64,000 nt of DNA from Moraxella sp. ZY210820 (GTDB lineage: Bacteria > Pseudomonadota > Gammaproteobacteria > Pseudomonadales > Moraxellaceae). Of this stretch, positions 33,972 to 44,633 are shown piece by piece. The notes under the pieces are model-generated. The model ran no database searches and was not told the origin of the DNA. It was given only the letters and a program-made list of their open reading frames with translations. Made by a program: the position numbers and the translations under genes. The number at the start of each line of letters is the position of its first letter. The first letter of the stretch is position 1. The stretch spans positions 682,001 to 746,000 of the forward strand of contig NZ_CP089978.1 of NCBI RefSeq assembly GCF_030674635.1. The letters run 5' to 3'.

Positions 33972-35168
33972 TTATTCACCTTCAGTTTTTTCTTCTTCAT
34001 CTTTATGTAAAGATAAACCGACTGATGGCGAACTCTGTTCACCGCCACGTTTACTCTTTAGTTTAATTTGTAAACGAAGTTCGTTTGCAGAGTCTGCATT
34101 ACGGATTGCTTCTTCATAAGAAATTGCACCTTCATCGTACAAATCAAATAAAGCTTGGTCAAAGGTTTGCATACCTAATTCACGAGATTTACCCATGATT
34201 TCTTTTAGTTCATGCATTTGTCCTTTTAAAATTAAGTCCGAAATTAATGGGGTATTGAGCATGATTTCAACAGCTGCACGGCGACCTTGACCATCTTGTG
34301 TACGAATTAATCGCTGTGATACAATTGCTTTCATATTTGATGATAAATCCATCAATAATTGATTACGACGTTCTTCAGGGAAGAAGTTAATAATACGGTC
34401 AAGTGTTTGGTTTGCATTATTAGCGTGTAATGTACCTAAACATAAATGTCCTGTTTCAGCAAAGGCAATCGCATGTTCCATCGTTTCAGTATCACGAATT
34501 TCCCCAATCAAAATTACATCGGGTGCTTGGCGGAGCGTATTTTTGAGTGCGTGATGCCAAGTATGAGTATCAACACCGACCTCACGATGGGTAATCATTG
34601 ATTTTTTGTGTTTGTGAACATATTCAACAGGGTCTTCAACAGTAATAATATGACCTGCTGAATTTTCATTACGATGATCAATCATGGCAGCCAATGATGT
34701 AGATTTACCAGAACCAGTACCACCTACGACAAGTACAAGACCACGTTTTTCCATAATCACATCTTTGAGTTTCTCAGGTAAACGCAATTTTGCAAAGTTT
34801 GGAATCTCTGCAGTAATCGTACGGATGACCATACCAACTTGTAATTGTTGTACAAAAATATTAACGCGGAAACGTGAAACTTCAGGGACATTAATTGCAA
34901 AATTACATTCTAATTGTTCTTCAAATTCTGCACGTTGTCGTTCATTCATTAAGCTATAAGCAAAAAGTTTAGTTTTATCTGCTGTAAGTGCTTGTTTACT
35001 TAAAGGTTTCATCGAACCTTGATGTTTAATACTTGGTGGAAATTCAGCAGTAATAAATAAATCAGAACCACCCACTTCAACAACTTTAGTGAGCATATTA
35101 AACATAATACGACGTGCTTCAGCAAGTGTTTCTTCAGTAAATAATGGAGATGATTCTTCGGTACTCAT
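33972..35168 (-). CDS. pilU: Type IV pilus retraction ATPase PilU
   Basis: 398 residues, PilT/PilU family hexameric ATPase. Walker A GGTGSGKST, Asp box HIITVEDPVEYVH, Walker B DVILIGEIRDTETM, His box HLCLGTLHANNANQ. The longer C-terminal tail (ending in a charged, low-complexity segment) and the N-terminal GGSDLFITAEFPPSIKHQG favour PilU over PilT. It supports pilus retraction and twitching at the inner-membrane base. pilT is not next to it in this window. Monocistronic here; a tRNA-Glu gene lies upstream. Confidence 0.88.
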   Translation of the reverse strand: MSTEESSPLFTEETLAEARRIMFNMLTKVVEVGGSDLFITAEFPPSIKHQGSMKPLSKQALTADKTKLFAYSLMNERQRAEFEEQLECNFAINVPEVSRFRVNIFVQQLQVGMVIRTITAEIPNFAKLRLPEKLKDVIMEKRGLVLVVGGTGSGKSTSLAAMIDHRNENSAGHIITVEDPVEYVHKHKKSMITHREVGVDTHTWHHALKNTLRQAPDVILIGEIRDTETMEHAIAFAETGHLCLGTLHANNANQTLDRIINFFPEERRNQLLMDLSSNMKAIVSQRLIRTQDGQGRRAAVEIMLNTPLISDLILKGQMHELKEIMGKSRELGMQTFDQALFDLYDEGAISYEEAIRNADSANELRLQIKLKSKRGGEQSSPSVGLSLHKDEEEKTEGE

Positions 35169-35288
35169 GAGATCGCCTACTTTATAAATATGATGTGTAA
35201 TACTAGTTATTATAACTTAAATGAAATTTATGTTGATATAAAATTACTTTATTTAACTATAAAAATAATGGAAGAATAAATAGACAAT

Positions 35289-35320
35289 AAAAAACCACTA
35301 TCAATAGATAGTGGTTTTTA
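35289..35320 (-). terminator. Terminator for the tRNA-Glu gene
   Basis: AAAAACCACTATC pairs with GATAGTGGTTTTT, directly beyond the tRNA 3' end on the minus strand. Confidence 0.8.
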
Positions 35321-35328
35321 TATAAATT

Positions 35329-35404
35329 TGGCGTCCCTACGGGGATTCGAACCCCGGTTACCGCCGTGAAAGGGCGATGTCCTAGGCCTCTAGACGATAG
35401 GGAC
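35329..35404 (-). tRNA. tRNA-Glu (TTC anticodon)
   Basis: 76 bases on the minus strand with encoded CCA. Acceptor stem GTCCCTA pairs with TAGGGAC, anticodon loop CTTTCAC, and T-loop GGTTCGAACC. The rest of the surrounding 400-base gap is AT-rich promoter region. Confidence 0.95.
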
Positions 35405-35569
35405 ATTTGAATATTGGCATATATTAAAGTAAATAAAGAAGTATGTCAAATTTTAAATGAAAAATAATTTTAAAATTTTGCTAAGTGTTTCTTTATTATA
35501 CACTTTAAAGATCAATAGCACTATTATAGATAGTGCTATTGTTCAAGATACTATTTTGAAGCTTAGTAA

Positions 35570-36880
35570 TTAATCAACAAAACGTACTTTTACACCTTTT
35601 TGTACATAATTACCTAAGTTATTCGCATCCCAGTTACTTAAACGGATACAACCATGTGAGTTATTAGTTGATATTTTTGATGGGTCTGGTGTACCATGAA
35701 TACCAAATGATTTTTTACTTAAACCGATCCAAATATTACCCACAGGACCATTTGGACCTGGTGGTAAAGATAGTGGTTTCAGGTTATTGCCTTGTACAAA
35801 GTTACTTGGAGAGTAGCTATACCATGGATTACGTGCAACTCCAGTAATGGTATGTTCACCAACAAGTGCCTTAGGGTCATTACCAAACGTAGCAGGGAAT
35901 GAACCTACCATTTGGTTTTTGCTATTAAATAAATATAATTGTTTTGCGGTTTTATGTGCCACAATTAAAGTAATATCAGCAGGTAATTTGTTGTGTACGT
36001 TAGCAACAATGATTTTTTCACCAGCGACAAATTTTGCATTTGGGTTTAAGCGTTTTAGATAAGCTTCATCTAAATGGAATTTCTCACCAATCATTTCGCT
36101 AACACGCGTGTAGCCTAAATGTTTCATTTTGGCTTTTTCACCATAATCAGAAGGCATAGAATTAACATACAATTTTTTATCTACATCAGCGGCTGAAATG
36201 GTGTACTCTACAAATACATTTTGACTACCATTAAGTTCAACCAATTTATCCCAAGTTACTTTATCTAATTTACCTGTTTTAGGTAATCCATAAATCACTT
36301 GGAATGCACGAATGGCTTTGTCTGTTTTAGGACCTGACGAAGCATCAATTGCTCCTGCAGGAGAGTAGGCATTATCAAGCATGACTTGTGCTTTAGCCAT
36401 CATATTGGTAGTTGGCGTTGCTGACCATTGAGCATTATTTAATGCTTGTAATGCACTTGCATTGCCAACAGAAACTTTTGGCTTATCTTTTGCAGGCTGT
36501 TCTTCTTTAGGTTTGTTTGTTGGTGTTTCTTCATCTGTAGGAGATGTAGCAATTTCTGTATCATCACTAGGTGGTGTTGTTGCAGAATCAATAATAATCT
36601 CTTTTTGTTCGGTTGATTCTACGCCACTCTCTTCGGCAACTTTTGCTTTTTTATCACGTTTAAAGAATGATTTTTTAGTTGGCTCTGTGGCTATTTCTTT
36701 TGAGGTTGTTACAGTTTCCTCTGGTTTTACTTCATTTAATACCAAAGGGTCATATTGCGAAGTTTTGAGTTCTTCTGGTGCTGATAAGATTAATGGTTGC
36801 TCAACTAATGATTGAGCATAGAGTGGACTGGCGATTAAAGCACTTAAGCTTATAGCGATTAGAGTACGATTAAACATCAT
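35570..36880 (-). CDS. L,D-transpeptidase with peptidoglycan-binding and LysM-like domains
   Basis: 436 residues. Signal peptide (cleavage near YAQS), a long Pro/Thr/Lys/Glu-rich linker (about 40-130), a peptidoglycan-binding domain (about 150-205, GPKTDKAIRAFQVIYGLPKTGKLD), a LysM-like segment (ISEMIGEKFHLDEAYLKRLN type) and a C-terminal YkuD catalytic domain with FGIHGTPD and NNSHGCIRLSNWD, holding the catalytic Cys. It forms 3-3 cross-links or anchors proteins to peptidoglycan in the periplasm. Two adjacent ATGs could start it. Confidence 0.9.
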   Translation of the reverse strand: MMFNRTLIAISLSALIASPLYAQSLVEQPLILSAPEELKTSQYDPLVLNEVKPEETVTTSKEIATEPTKKSFFKRDKKAKVAEESGVESTEQKEIIIDSATTPPSDDTEIATSPTDEETPTNKPKEEQPAKDKPKVSVGNASALQALNNAQWSATPTTNMMAKAQVMLDNAYSPAGAIDASSGPKTDKAIRAFQVIYGLPKTGKLDKVTWDKLVELNGSQNVFVEYTISAADVDKKLYVNSMPSDYGEKAKMKHLGYTRVSEMIGEKFHLDEAYLKRLNPNAKFVAGEKIIVANVHNKLPADITLIVAHKTAKQLYLFNSKNQMVGSFPATFGNDPKALVGEHTITGVARNPWYSYSPSNFVQGNNLKPLSLPPGPNGPVGNIWIGLSKKSFGIHGTPDPSKISTNNSHGCIRLSNWDANNLGNYVQKGVKVRFVD

Positions 36881-36968
36881 TTTTCCTACACAATAAATAA
36901 AAAATATCGTTTGTTAAGTATTACAGAAATAGCAGTAAAAATCAGCTATTGATTTGTAAATTTTGATA

Positions 36969-37003
36969 AAAAAAGAGAATGTACTAGACATTCTCTTTTT
37001 CGA
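36969..37003 (-). terminator. Terminator of the ribosomal protein operon
   Basis: AAAGAGAATGT pairs with ACATTCTCTTT, followed on both sides by A/T runs, just below rplI. Confidence 0.8.
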
Positions 37004-37017
37004 TGTATCAATTTGAA

Positions 37018-37464
37018 TTATTCAGCAACAATTGTTACTAATACTTCAGCAGTTACATCATGATGTAATTGAATCGCAACATTGTATTCACCAACATGGC
37101 GTAATAAACCATTTGGTAAACGTACTTCTGAACGATCTACAGTTAAACCAGCACCTGTTAAAGCATCAGCGATATCACGAGTACCGATAGAACCAAATAA
37201 TTTGCCTTCATCACCAGCTTTTGCAGTAATCACAACATTTACGTCGTTTAACTGTTCAGCACGTGCTTGAGCAGCAGCTAATACTGCAGCTTCTTGTTTT
37301 TCAAGTTCAGCACGGCGAGCTTCAAATGCAGCAGTATTTGCTTCAGTTGCAGCAACAGCTTTACCTTGAGGGATTAAGTAGTTACGACCATAACCTGCTT
37401 TTACAGTTACTTTGTCGCCTAATTTACCCAAGTTTTTGATACGTTGTAATAAGATAATATCCAT
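37018..37464 (-). CDS. rplI: 50S ribosomal protein L9
   Basis: 148 residues, normal length. N-terminal [36 protein letters not shown] signature region, then the long connecting helix ([18 protein letters not shown]) and a C-terminal rRNA-binding domain. It binds domain V of 23S rRNA near the L1 stalk. Third gene of the rpsF-rpsR-rplI operon. Confidence 0.97.
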   Translation of the reverse strand: MDIILLQRIKNLGKLGDKVTVKAGYGRNYLIPQGKAVAATEANTAAFEARRAELEKQEAAVLAAAQARAEQLNDVNVVITAKAGDEGKLFGSIGTRDIADALTGAGLTVDRSEVRLPNGLLRHVGEYNVAIQLHHDVTAEVLVTIVAE

Positions 37465-37473
37465 AGCTCAACC

Positions 37474-37701
37474 TCACTTATGATTGTCAGTGTAAGGAAT
37501 CAACGCTAAGTAACGAGCTTGCTTAATTGCAAGAGCTAATTGACGTTGGTAACGAGCTTTAGTACCAGTGATACGGCTAGGAACGATTTTGCCGTTTTCA
37601 GTGATGTACTGTTTTAAAGTATCGACATCTTTATAATCGATATACGCAACATTCTCAGCTGTGAAGCGGCAGAACTTGCGACGACGGTAGAAACGTGCCA
37701 T
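37474..37701 (-). CDS. rpsR: 30S ribosomal protein S18
   Basis: 75 residues, basic. [20 protein letters not shown] and [20 protein letters not shown] are the standard S18 blocks. It forms a heterodimer with S6 on the 30S platform. Nine bases upstream of rplI and 14 downstream of rpsF. No priB lies between rpsF and rpsR, unlike in enterobacteria. Confidence 0.97.
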   Translation of the reverse strand: MARFYRRRKFCRFTAENVAYIDYKDVDTLKQYITENGKIVPSRITGTKARYQRQLALAIKQARYLALIPYTDNHK

Positions 37702-37715
37702 TGAATGTTCTCCTA

Positions 37716-38105
37716 TTATGCTTCAGCTTCTTGAGCTGCTTGTTGTTGAGCTTCTTCACGTTGAGCTTTACGAGCACGTTTTTCTTCAGCACTCTTTGCA
37801 AGTAAAGATTCTTCAGTAATTGCATTAGAACGGCGAATTACTAAGCTACGAATGATTGCATCATTGTAACGGAATAATTCTTCTAATTCGTCTAAAGTTG
37901 TTTGAGCACATTCAATATTGAATAATACATAGTGTGCTTTGTGAATTTTGTTGATAGGGTAAGCTAATTGACGACGACCCCAATCTTCTAAGCGGTGGAT
38001 TTGACCATTTGCTTCTTGGATAAGATTAGTGTAACGCTCAACCATGCCACCTACTTGATCGCTTTGATCAGGGTGTACTAAAAGTACGATTTCGTAGTGA
38101 CGCAT
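37716..38105 (-). CDS. rpsF: 30S ribosomal protein S6
   Basis: 129 residues. [18 protein letters not shown] start, GGQ-like [18 protein letters not shown] and HYVLFNIE are the S6 hallmarks. The C-terminal extension is rich in Glu/Ala/Gln (about 105-129), reminiscent of S6 tails that receive poly-glutamate in other bacteria. First gene of the operon; its promoter lies in the 215-base gap shared with divergent glnE. Confidence 0.97.
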   Translation of the reverse strand: MRHYEIVLLVHPDQSDQVGGMVERYTNLIQEANGQIHRLEDWGRRQLAYPINKIHKAHYVLFNIECAQTTLDELEELFRYNDAIIRSLVIRRSNAITEESLLAKSAEEKRARKAQREEAQQQAAQEAEA

Positions 38106-38320
38106 TGTCAGCTCCTTATGGTTTAAACAGCCTTCTTACTTTAATATCAATGGTAAAAAAGCAAGGAGAATAATCATTTATTTTTTATCTAAAAACATTT
38201 ACAATGACATAAATGTTCCATTAAACAAGTTAAATAAATGAGTTGCAAAATTGCAGTTGCATATTCTATCAGCTTTTTGCATATTAAACAAGCGAAATTA
38301 GTGATGAAGTTGGGGTATTT

Positions 38321-41068
38321 ATGTTAGATGTTCATCAGTTAAAAAAAACTTTTGTAGCGAGTACTTACGCTGAACAAGTTTATCAGCAACATCAATCGCT
38401 GATTGAGCAAGATGAGCAACAGTATCCATTTGAACAATTATTAACAACTTCACAAATTGAGCAAATTGTTCATCATCAATTACAAGAGATAGCAGATGAA
38501 GCGGGTTTTATGCGTGCATTACGTATTTTGCGTGCTAGATTAATGTTTCGCTGGATTTATCAAGATGCCAATGCTTTAACTAATATCATTGATTTAACAC
38601 GAGAATTATCAGATTTTGCTGATTGTTGTGTGCGAGTGGCGAAAGATTTTGCTTACCCAATTTTAGTGGCAAAATATGGTGAACCAATAAGTGATGATGG
38701 GCAGTTACAAGATTTAATTGTGATTGCGATGGGGAAACATGGAGCAAGAGAATTAAATTTATCAAGCGATATTGATTTGATTTTTGCTTTTGATGAAAAT
38801 GGTACAACCGATGGACGAAAATGTGTTGATGTACAACAATTTTGTATTTTATGGGGACAAAAATTAATTTATTTACTGAGTCAAATTACGGCTGATGGTT
38901 TTGTATTCCGTATTGATATGCGACTACGTCCTTGGGGAGATGGTTCACCTTTGGCATTGAGCTATAATGCTTTGGAAAAATATTTAATTCAACATGGACG
39001 TGAATGGGAACGTTATGCATGGATTAAAGCACGAGCTATTACGGGTGGACAACAAGCTAAGGTACTGATGGATATGACACGTCCGTTTGTATTCCGCCGT
39101 TATGTTGATTATTCAGCTTTTGAAGCTATGCGTGATATGAAAACAATGATTGAAAAGGAAGTGCAACGCCGTAATTTGTGTGATGATGTTAAACTGGGTG
39201 CTGGTGGGATTCGGGAAATTGAATTTATCGTGCAAGTTTTTCAATTATTATATGGGGGTTCAAAAAAAGAATTACAGGATAAAAATTGTTTGGTGAATTT
39301 ACAACATTTGGCAGATTTACAATTATTAGAAATACAAGTTGCTAATGATTTACGTCAAGCTTATTTATTTTTACGCCGTGTAGAACATGCAATTCAGGCT
39401 TTTAATGACCAGCAAACTCAATCATTACCAACAGATATTGATGTGCAACAACGTATGGCAAATACGCTTAATTTTGCTGATTGGCAAGATTTTTTACAGG
39501 TTTTAAATCAACATCGTGCAATTGTACAACAGCAATTTGATGTACTAATCCGTGAAAATTTTGATGATCATAATGAACAAAATGAGCAAGATATCAATGG
39601 TCAATTATATACAGTTTTGGATAGCGAAACGCAAAAAATGGTAGATAATTTTTGGAATAGTTCAAGTTTACAAAAATTACCTGTTAAATCCTTAGAGCGT
39701 TTAAAAACATTTTGGGTGTCTTTTAGTCAAGCTATTATTCAATCGGAGCAACCACAGCAAGCATTATTGCGTTTAATGCCATTGATTGAAAGTATTTTAC
39801 GGCGTAGTGTATATTTTGTGATGTTGGTTGAAAGTAAAGGAGCATTGCAACGTTTGGTTAAAATGGCAACCGTTAGTCCATGGATTTGTGATGAGTTAAG
39901 CCATTATCCTGTATTGCTTGATGAGTTTTTATCGATGGATTTTGAATTACCACGCCGTGAGTATTTACAGGATAATTTACGCCAACAATTATTACGCATA
40001 GAAATCGAACAAGTGGAAGATTTTATGCGGGTAATCCGTCTATTCAAAAAAAGTCATGTATTAGCAGTGGCGGGGTGCGATGTATTAGCATCGAGTCCGT
40101 TGATGAAAGTATCAGATGCTTTAACTGAAATTGCTGAAGTAACCATACAACAGGTGCTACAATTTGCTTATCAACAAGTGGTACAACGTCATGGCTATCC
40201 GCTTGATGTCCATGGTCAGCGATGTTCGGTAGATTATTTAGCGTTTGCCGTGATTGGTTATGGTAAATTAGGTGGTATTGAACTAGGTTATGGTTCAGAT
40301 TTAGATTTAGTTTTTATTCATCAAATTGATGAGCAAAGCGAAACTGATGGTAAAAAATCAATTAGTGGATTGCAATTTACCACAAAAGTGGCACAAAAGT
40401 TTATGACATTAATGACGACTCAAACGCTTGATGGACGTGTTTATGAAATTGATACACGATTAAGACCATCTGGTGATGCGGGAATGTTAGTTAGTAGTTT
40501 AACTGCTTTTGAACATTATCAACGTCATAAAGCATGGATATGGGAACATCAAGCCTTAGTGCGTGCAAGAAGTATTGCAGGTGATGAACAATTAAGAGCT
40601 AAATTTGAACGATTACGTATTGAAATTTTAACACAAAAACGTAATGAGCAAGAAGTACGCAATGAAGTATTAAAAATGCGTAATAAAATGAAAGAGCATC
40701 TTGGTTCGTCAAAACAGCAACAAGAACAAGGTATATTTCATTTAAAACAAGACTCAGGTGGTATCGTAGATATTGAATTTATGACACAATATGCGGTCTT
40801 AGCATGGGGTGGACAATATCCACAACTTGCTCATTATTCAGACAATGTAAGAATTTTAGAAGATACCGCTCAAGCAGGGTGTGTATCATCAACAGAAGCT
40901 CAAGCACTGATACAAGCTTATCTCTTGCAACGTGCAGAAAGCCATCGTTTAGCATTGGCAAATCAAAAGTTAGTCGTGCAAGCGGTGCAATGGGCAGAAA
41001 CTCGCACCGTTGTGGCAAGGTTGTGGAAACAATTGATAGACCCAACCGCACAGGTAGATTTTAATTGA
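38321..41068 (+). CDS. glnE: Bifunctional glutamine synthetase adenylyltransferase/deadenylyltransferase
   Basis: 915 residues, with two nucleotidyltransferase domains: N-terminal deadenylylase (GKHGARELNLSSDIDLIF) and C-terminal adenylylase (GYGKLGGIELGYGSDLDLVF), each with the DxD metal site, plus a central regulatory region. It adds or removes AMP on glutamine synthetase under PII control, in the cytoplasm. With gdhA and amt a few kilobases away this stretch is rich in nitrogen-assimilation genes. ilvE follows 58 bases downstream and may be co-transcribed. Confidence 0.93.
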   Translation: MLDVHQLKKTFVASTYAEQVYQQHQSLIEQDEQQYPFEQLLTTSQIEQIVHHQLQEIADEAGFMRALRILRARLMFRWIYQDANALTNIIDLTRELSDFADCCVRVAKDFAYPILVAKYGEPISDDGQLQDLIVIAMGKHGARELNLSSDIDLIFAFDENGTTDGRKCVDVQQFCILWGQKLIYLLSQITADGFVFRIDMRLRPWGDGSPLALSYNALEKYLIQHGREWERYAWIKARAITGGQQAKVLMDMTRPFVFRRYVDYSAFEAMRDMKTMIEKEVQRRNLCDDVKLGAGGIREIEFIVQVFQLLYGGSKKELQDKNCLVNLQHLADLQLLEIQVANDLRQAYLFLRRVEHAIQAFNDQQTQSLPTDIDVQQRMANTLNFADWQDFLQVLNQHRAIVQQQFDVLIRENFDDHNEQNEQDINGQLYTVLDSETQKMVDNFWNSSSLQKLPVKSLERLKTFWVSFSQAIIQSEQPQQALLRLMPLIESILRRSVYFVMLVESKGALQRLVKMATVSPWICDELSHYPVLLDEFLSMDFELPRREYLQDNLRQQLLRIEIEQVEDFMRVIRLFKKSHVLAVAGCDVLASSPLMKVSDALTEIAEVTIQQVLQFAYQQVVQRHGYPLDVHGQRCSVDYLAFAVIGYGKLGGIELGYGSDLDLVFIHQIDEQSETDGKKSISGLQFTTKVAQKFMTLMTTQTLDGRVYEIDTRLRPSGDAGMLVSSLTAFEHYQRHKAWIWEHQALVRARSIAGDEQLRAKFERLRIEILTQKRNEQEVRNEVLKMRNKMKEHLGSSKQQQEQGIFHLKQDSGGIVDIEFMTQYAVLAWGGQYPQLAHYSDNVRILEDTAQAGCVSSTEAQALIQAYLLQRAESHRLALANQKLVVQAVQWAETRTVVARLWKQLIDPTAQVDFN

Positions 41069-41126
41069 TTGATTTATGTTTATGATTTGCATATAATCAA
41101 TAAACTATATTTTTGGAGTATAACTG

Positions 41127-42053
41127 ATGAATTTAGCAGACCGTGATGGCTTTATTTGGCAAGATGGTAAATTAGTTGAATGGCGTAGTGCAACAACACA
41201 CGTTTTAACACATACATTGCACTATAGTATGGGCGTATTTGAAGGTGTGCGTGCGTATGAAACACCAAATGGTACAGCAATTTTTCGTTTGCAAGATCAT
41301 ACAAAACGTTTATTGAATTCGGCTAAAATTTTCCAAATGGACGTGCCATTTACACAGGCTGAATTAGAACAAGCACAAATTGATGTGGTGCGTGAAAATA
41401 AATTAAGTGCAGGTTATTTACGTCCATTAATTTATATCGGTTCAGAAAAATTAGGTATTGCAGCAACAGGTAATAGTATTCGTACGATTGTGGCGGCATG
41501 GTCGTGGGGTGCTTATTTAGGTGAAGAAGCAATGACGAAAGGTATTCGTGTTAAAACATCGTCATTTACTCATCATCACCCAAATGTAACCATGTGTAAA
41601 GCGAAAGCATGTGGTAACTACACGGTATCAATTTTAGCTCATCAAGAAGTGGCTCGTTGTGGCTATGATGAAGCGATGTTGATGGATCCACAAGGTTTTG
41701 TATGTCAAGGCTCTGGTGAGAATGTATTTCTAGTGAAAGATGGTGTATTACATACGCCTGATTTAGCTGGTGGTGCATTAGATGGTATTACACGTCAAAC
41801 GATTATTACTATTGCGAAAGATTTAGGTTATGAAGTGGTGGAACGCCGTATTACACGTGATGAATTTTATATCGCTGATGAAGCATTCTTCACAGGTACA
41901 GCAGCAGAAGTAACCCCAATTCGTGAATATGATGACCGTCCAATCGGTAGTGGTACACGTGGTCCAATTACTGAACAAATTCAAAAAGTATTCTTTGATG
42001 CAGTTCAAGGACGCAATGATAAATACGCTCATTGGCTAACTTATGTAAAATAA
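41127..42053 (+). CDS. ilvE: Branched-chain amino acid aminotransferase
   Basis: 308 residues, class IV aminotransferase. Features: HTLHYSMGVFEGVRAY, the PLP-binding lysine in CKACGNYTVSILAHQEV region, and the phosphate-binding VERRITRDEFY with FFTGTAAEVTPI. It transfers amino groups between glutamate and the 2-oxo acids of Leu, Ile and Val. It supplies the last step of leucine synthesis for the leu genes at 49-57.6 kb. Preceded by TTGGAG and followed by a strong terminator. Confidence 0.95.
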   Translation: MNLADRDGFIWQDGKLVEWRSATTHVLTHTLHYSMGVFEGVRAYETPNGTAIFRLQDHTKRLLNSAKIFQMDVPFTQAELEQAQIDVVRENKLSAGYLRPLIYIGSEKLGIAATGNSIRTIVAAWSWGAYLGEEAMTKGIRVKTSSFTHHHPNVTMCKAKACGNYTVSILAHQEVARCGYDEAMLMDPQGFVCQGSGENVFLVKDGVLHTPDLAGGALDGITRQTIITIAKDLGYEVVERRITRDEFYIADEAFFTGTAAEVTPIREYDDRPIGSGTRGPITEQIQKVFFDAVQGRNDKYAHWLTYVK

Positions 42054-42074
42054 TTTAAATTATTTTCTTGAATG

Positions 42075-42108
42075 AATAAGCGGTTTATTGTGAACCGCTT
42101 ATTTTTTG
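42075..42108 (+). terminator. Terminator after ilvE
   Basis: AATAAGCGGTT pairs with AACCGCTTATT, followed by TTTT. Confidence 0.85.
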
Positions 42109-42126
42109 GAATATGAGAGATAAAAG

Positions 42127-42510
42127 ATGATGAAACAAATCATGTGTATTGGTTTATTTACGATGATGAGCCTAACTGCCAGCCAAGTATATGCCAGCCC
42201 CTTAGCTCAAGAAATGAAAACCATGTCGCAACAATTAAAAGCATTTGATAAGGCAAAAGATGAAACGAAGGCTTTGTCGGCTTTAAATCAATTTCAAATG
42301 GCGTTAAATAACGCAAAAGCCGAAACGCCACGCAAATTAAACAGCCAAAATGCGAGCGATTTACAGGTTTATCATACGCTATTTGACGATTTAAATGCTG
42401 AAGTGGAGCAAGCGAAAGCATTGATTGAAGCAGGTAAGATTGCTGAAGCTAAAAAATTAATCAAAAATATGAAAAAAATTGCAGGTCAAGGACATCGTCA
42501 ATATCATTAA
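42127..42510 (+). CDS. cybC: Cytochrome b562-family protein
   Basis: 127 residues. Signal peptide ending near VYASP, then a four-helix bundle. The two haem ligands expected for cytochrome b562 are present: Met in the first helix (LAQEMKTMSQQL) and His near the C-terminus (GQGHRQYH), matching NAYHQKYR in E. coli. A soluble periplasmic electron-carrier-like protein of unclear role. No covalent CXXCH site. Confidence 0.8.
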   Translation: MMKQIMCIGLFTMMSLTASQVYASPLAQEMKTMSQQLKAFDKAKDETKALSALNQFQMALNNAKAETPRKLNSQNASDLQVYHTLFDDLNAEVEQAKALIEAGKIAEAKKLIKNMKKIAGQGHRQYH

Positions 42511-42539
42511 AAATGATGAAAAATCCTTAATTTTGCAAA

Positions 42540-42577
42540 AGCCGTTATCATTAATATTTGATGGTAACGGTTTTTTA
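42540..42577 (+). terminator. Terminator after cybC
   Basis: AGCCGTTA-CAT pairs with ATG-TAACGGTT, followed by TTTT. Confidence 0.75.
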
Positions 42578-42931
42578 TGGCATTATTTTCGCTCATTTCA
42601 TCATTTTGTTAAAAAATGATGGCGTGATTATGGGGGAGTGAAAGGTGAATAATCGCAATAAAAAGTGAAATAAAAAGATTGACAATGGATAAATCAAGTG
42701 ATTTTAAAAAAAAAATTAAAAAAATAAATAATTGAATAAAATGTCAAATCACGATAAAAAATAGTAAGTTGATGGATAATTCAAATGATGGTGTCAGGTC
42801 GTTAAAAATAAGTCATTGATTTTAAGCATAAAATTAAAATTCAAATACATATTATACAATTATTCTATTTTTTGAGTGCATAACTACTATTTTTTAAAAA
42901 AATATTTTTCTTACATAAAATATGATTATAA

Positions 42932-43056
42932 TTACAATCCTAAACCTTGCATTCATTACGGTTTTAATAACTAATGTTAAATGAATATTTTGTAGCAAAT
43001 AAAGAGCGTAACAACTGCCAACAAAATAGTCAAAGTGTTTAGGTTTAGGATTGTAA
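42932..43056. repeat. 125-base element with perfect 15-base terminal inverted repeats
   Basis: Begins TTACAATCCTAAACC and ends GGTTTAGGATTGTAA, an exact inverted pair. The interior is AT-rich without a credible gene. It is MITE-like and lies in the roughly 630-base gap between cybC and gdhA; the remainder of that gap is A-rich DNA with nothing else recognised besides the gdhA promoter region. Confidence 0.65.
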
Positions 43057-43135
43057 CTCTTAACTAATACTACATTGATAATAGTGTAATAAATACACAA
43101 AATATTGATATGTAGATACGATAATTTTCTCATAG

Positions 43136-44554
<1,419 letters not shown>

Positions 44555-44584
44555 TCACATTTGACTAGGTGTCACATTCACAAA

Positions 44585-44618
44585 AAATGAGCTAGAAAGA
44601 AATTTTTAGCTCATTTTT
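44585..44618 (+). terminator. Terminator or attenuator between gdhA and amt
   Basis: AAAATGAGCTA pairs with TAGCTCATTTT, followed by a T-rich run 15 bases before the amt start. Confidence 0.75.
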
Positions 44619-44633
44619 ATTTTGGAGATAAAC

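Noticed and set aside
42894..43133. Open frame of 79 codons on the minus strand before gdhA
   Set aside because: It runs across the inverted-repeat element at 42932-43056, lacks a ribosome site and has a hydrophobic low-complexity composition, so it is not a credible gene.
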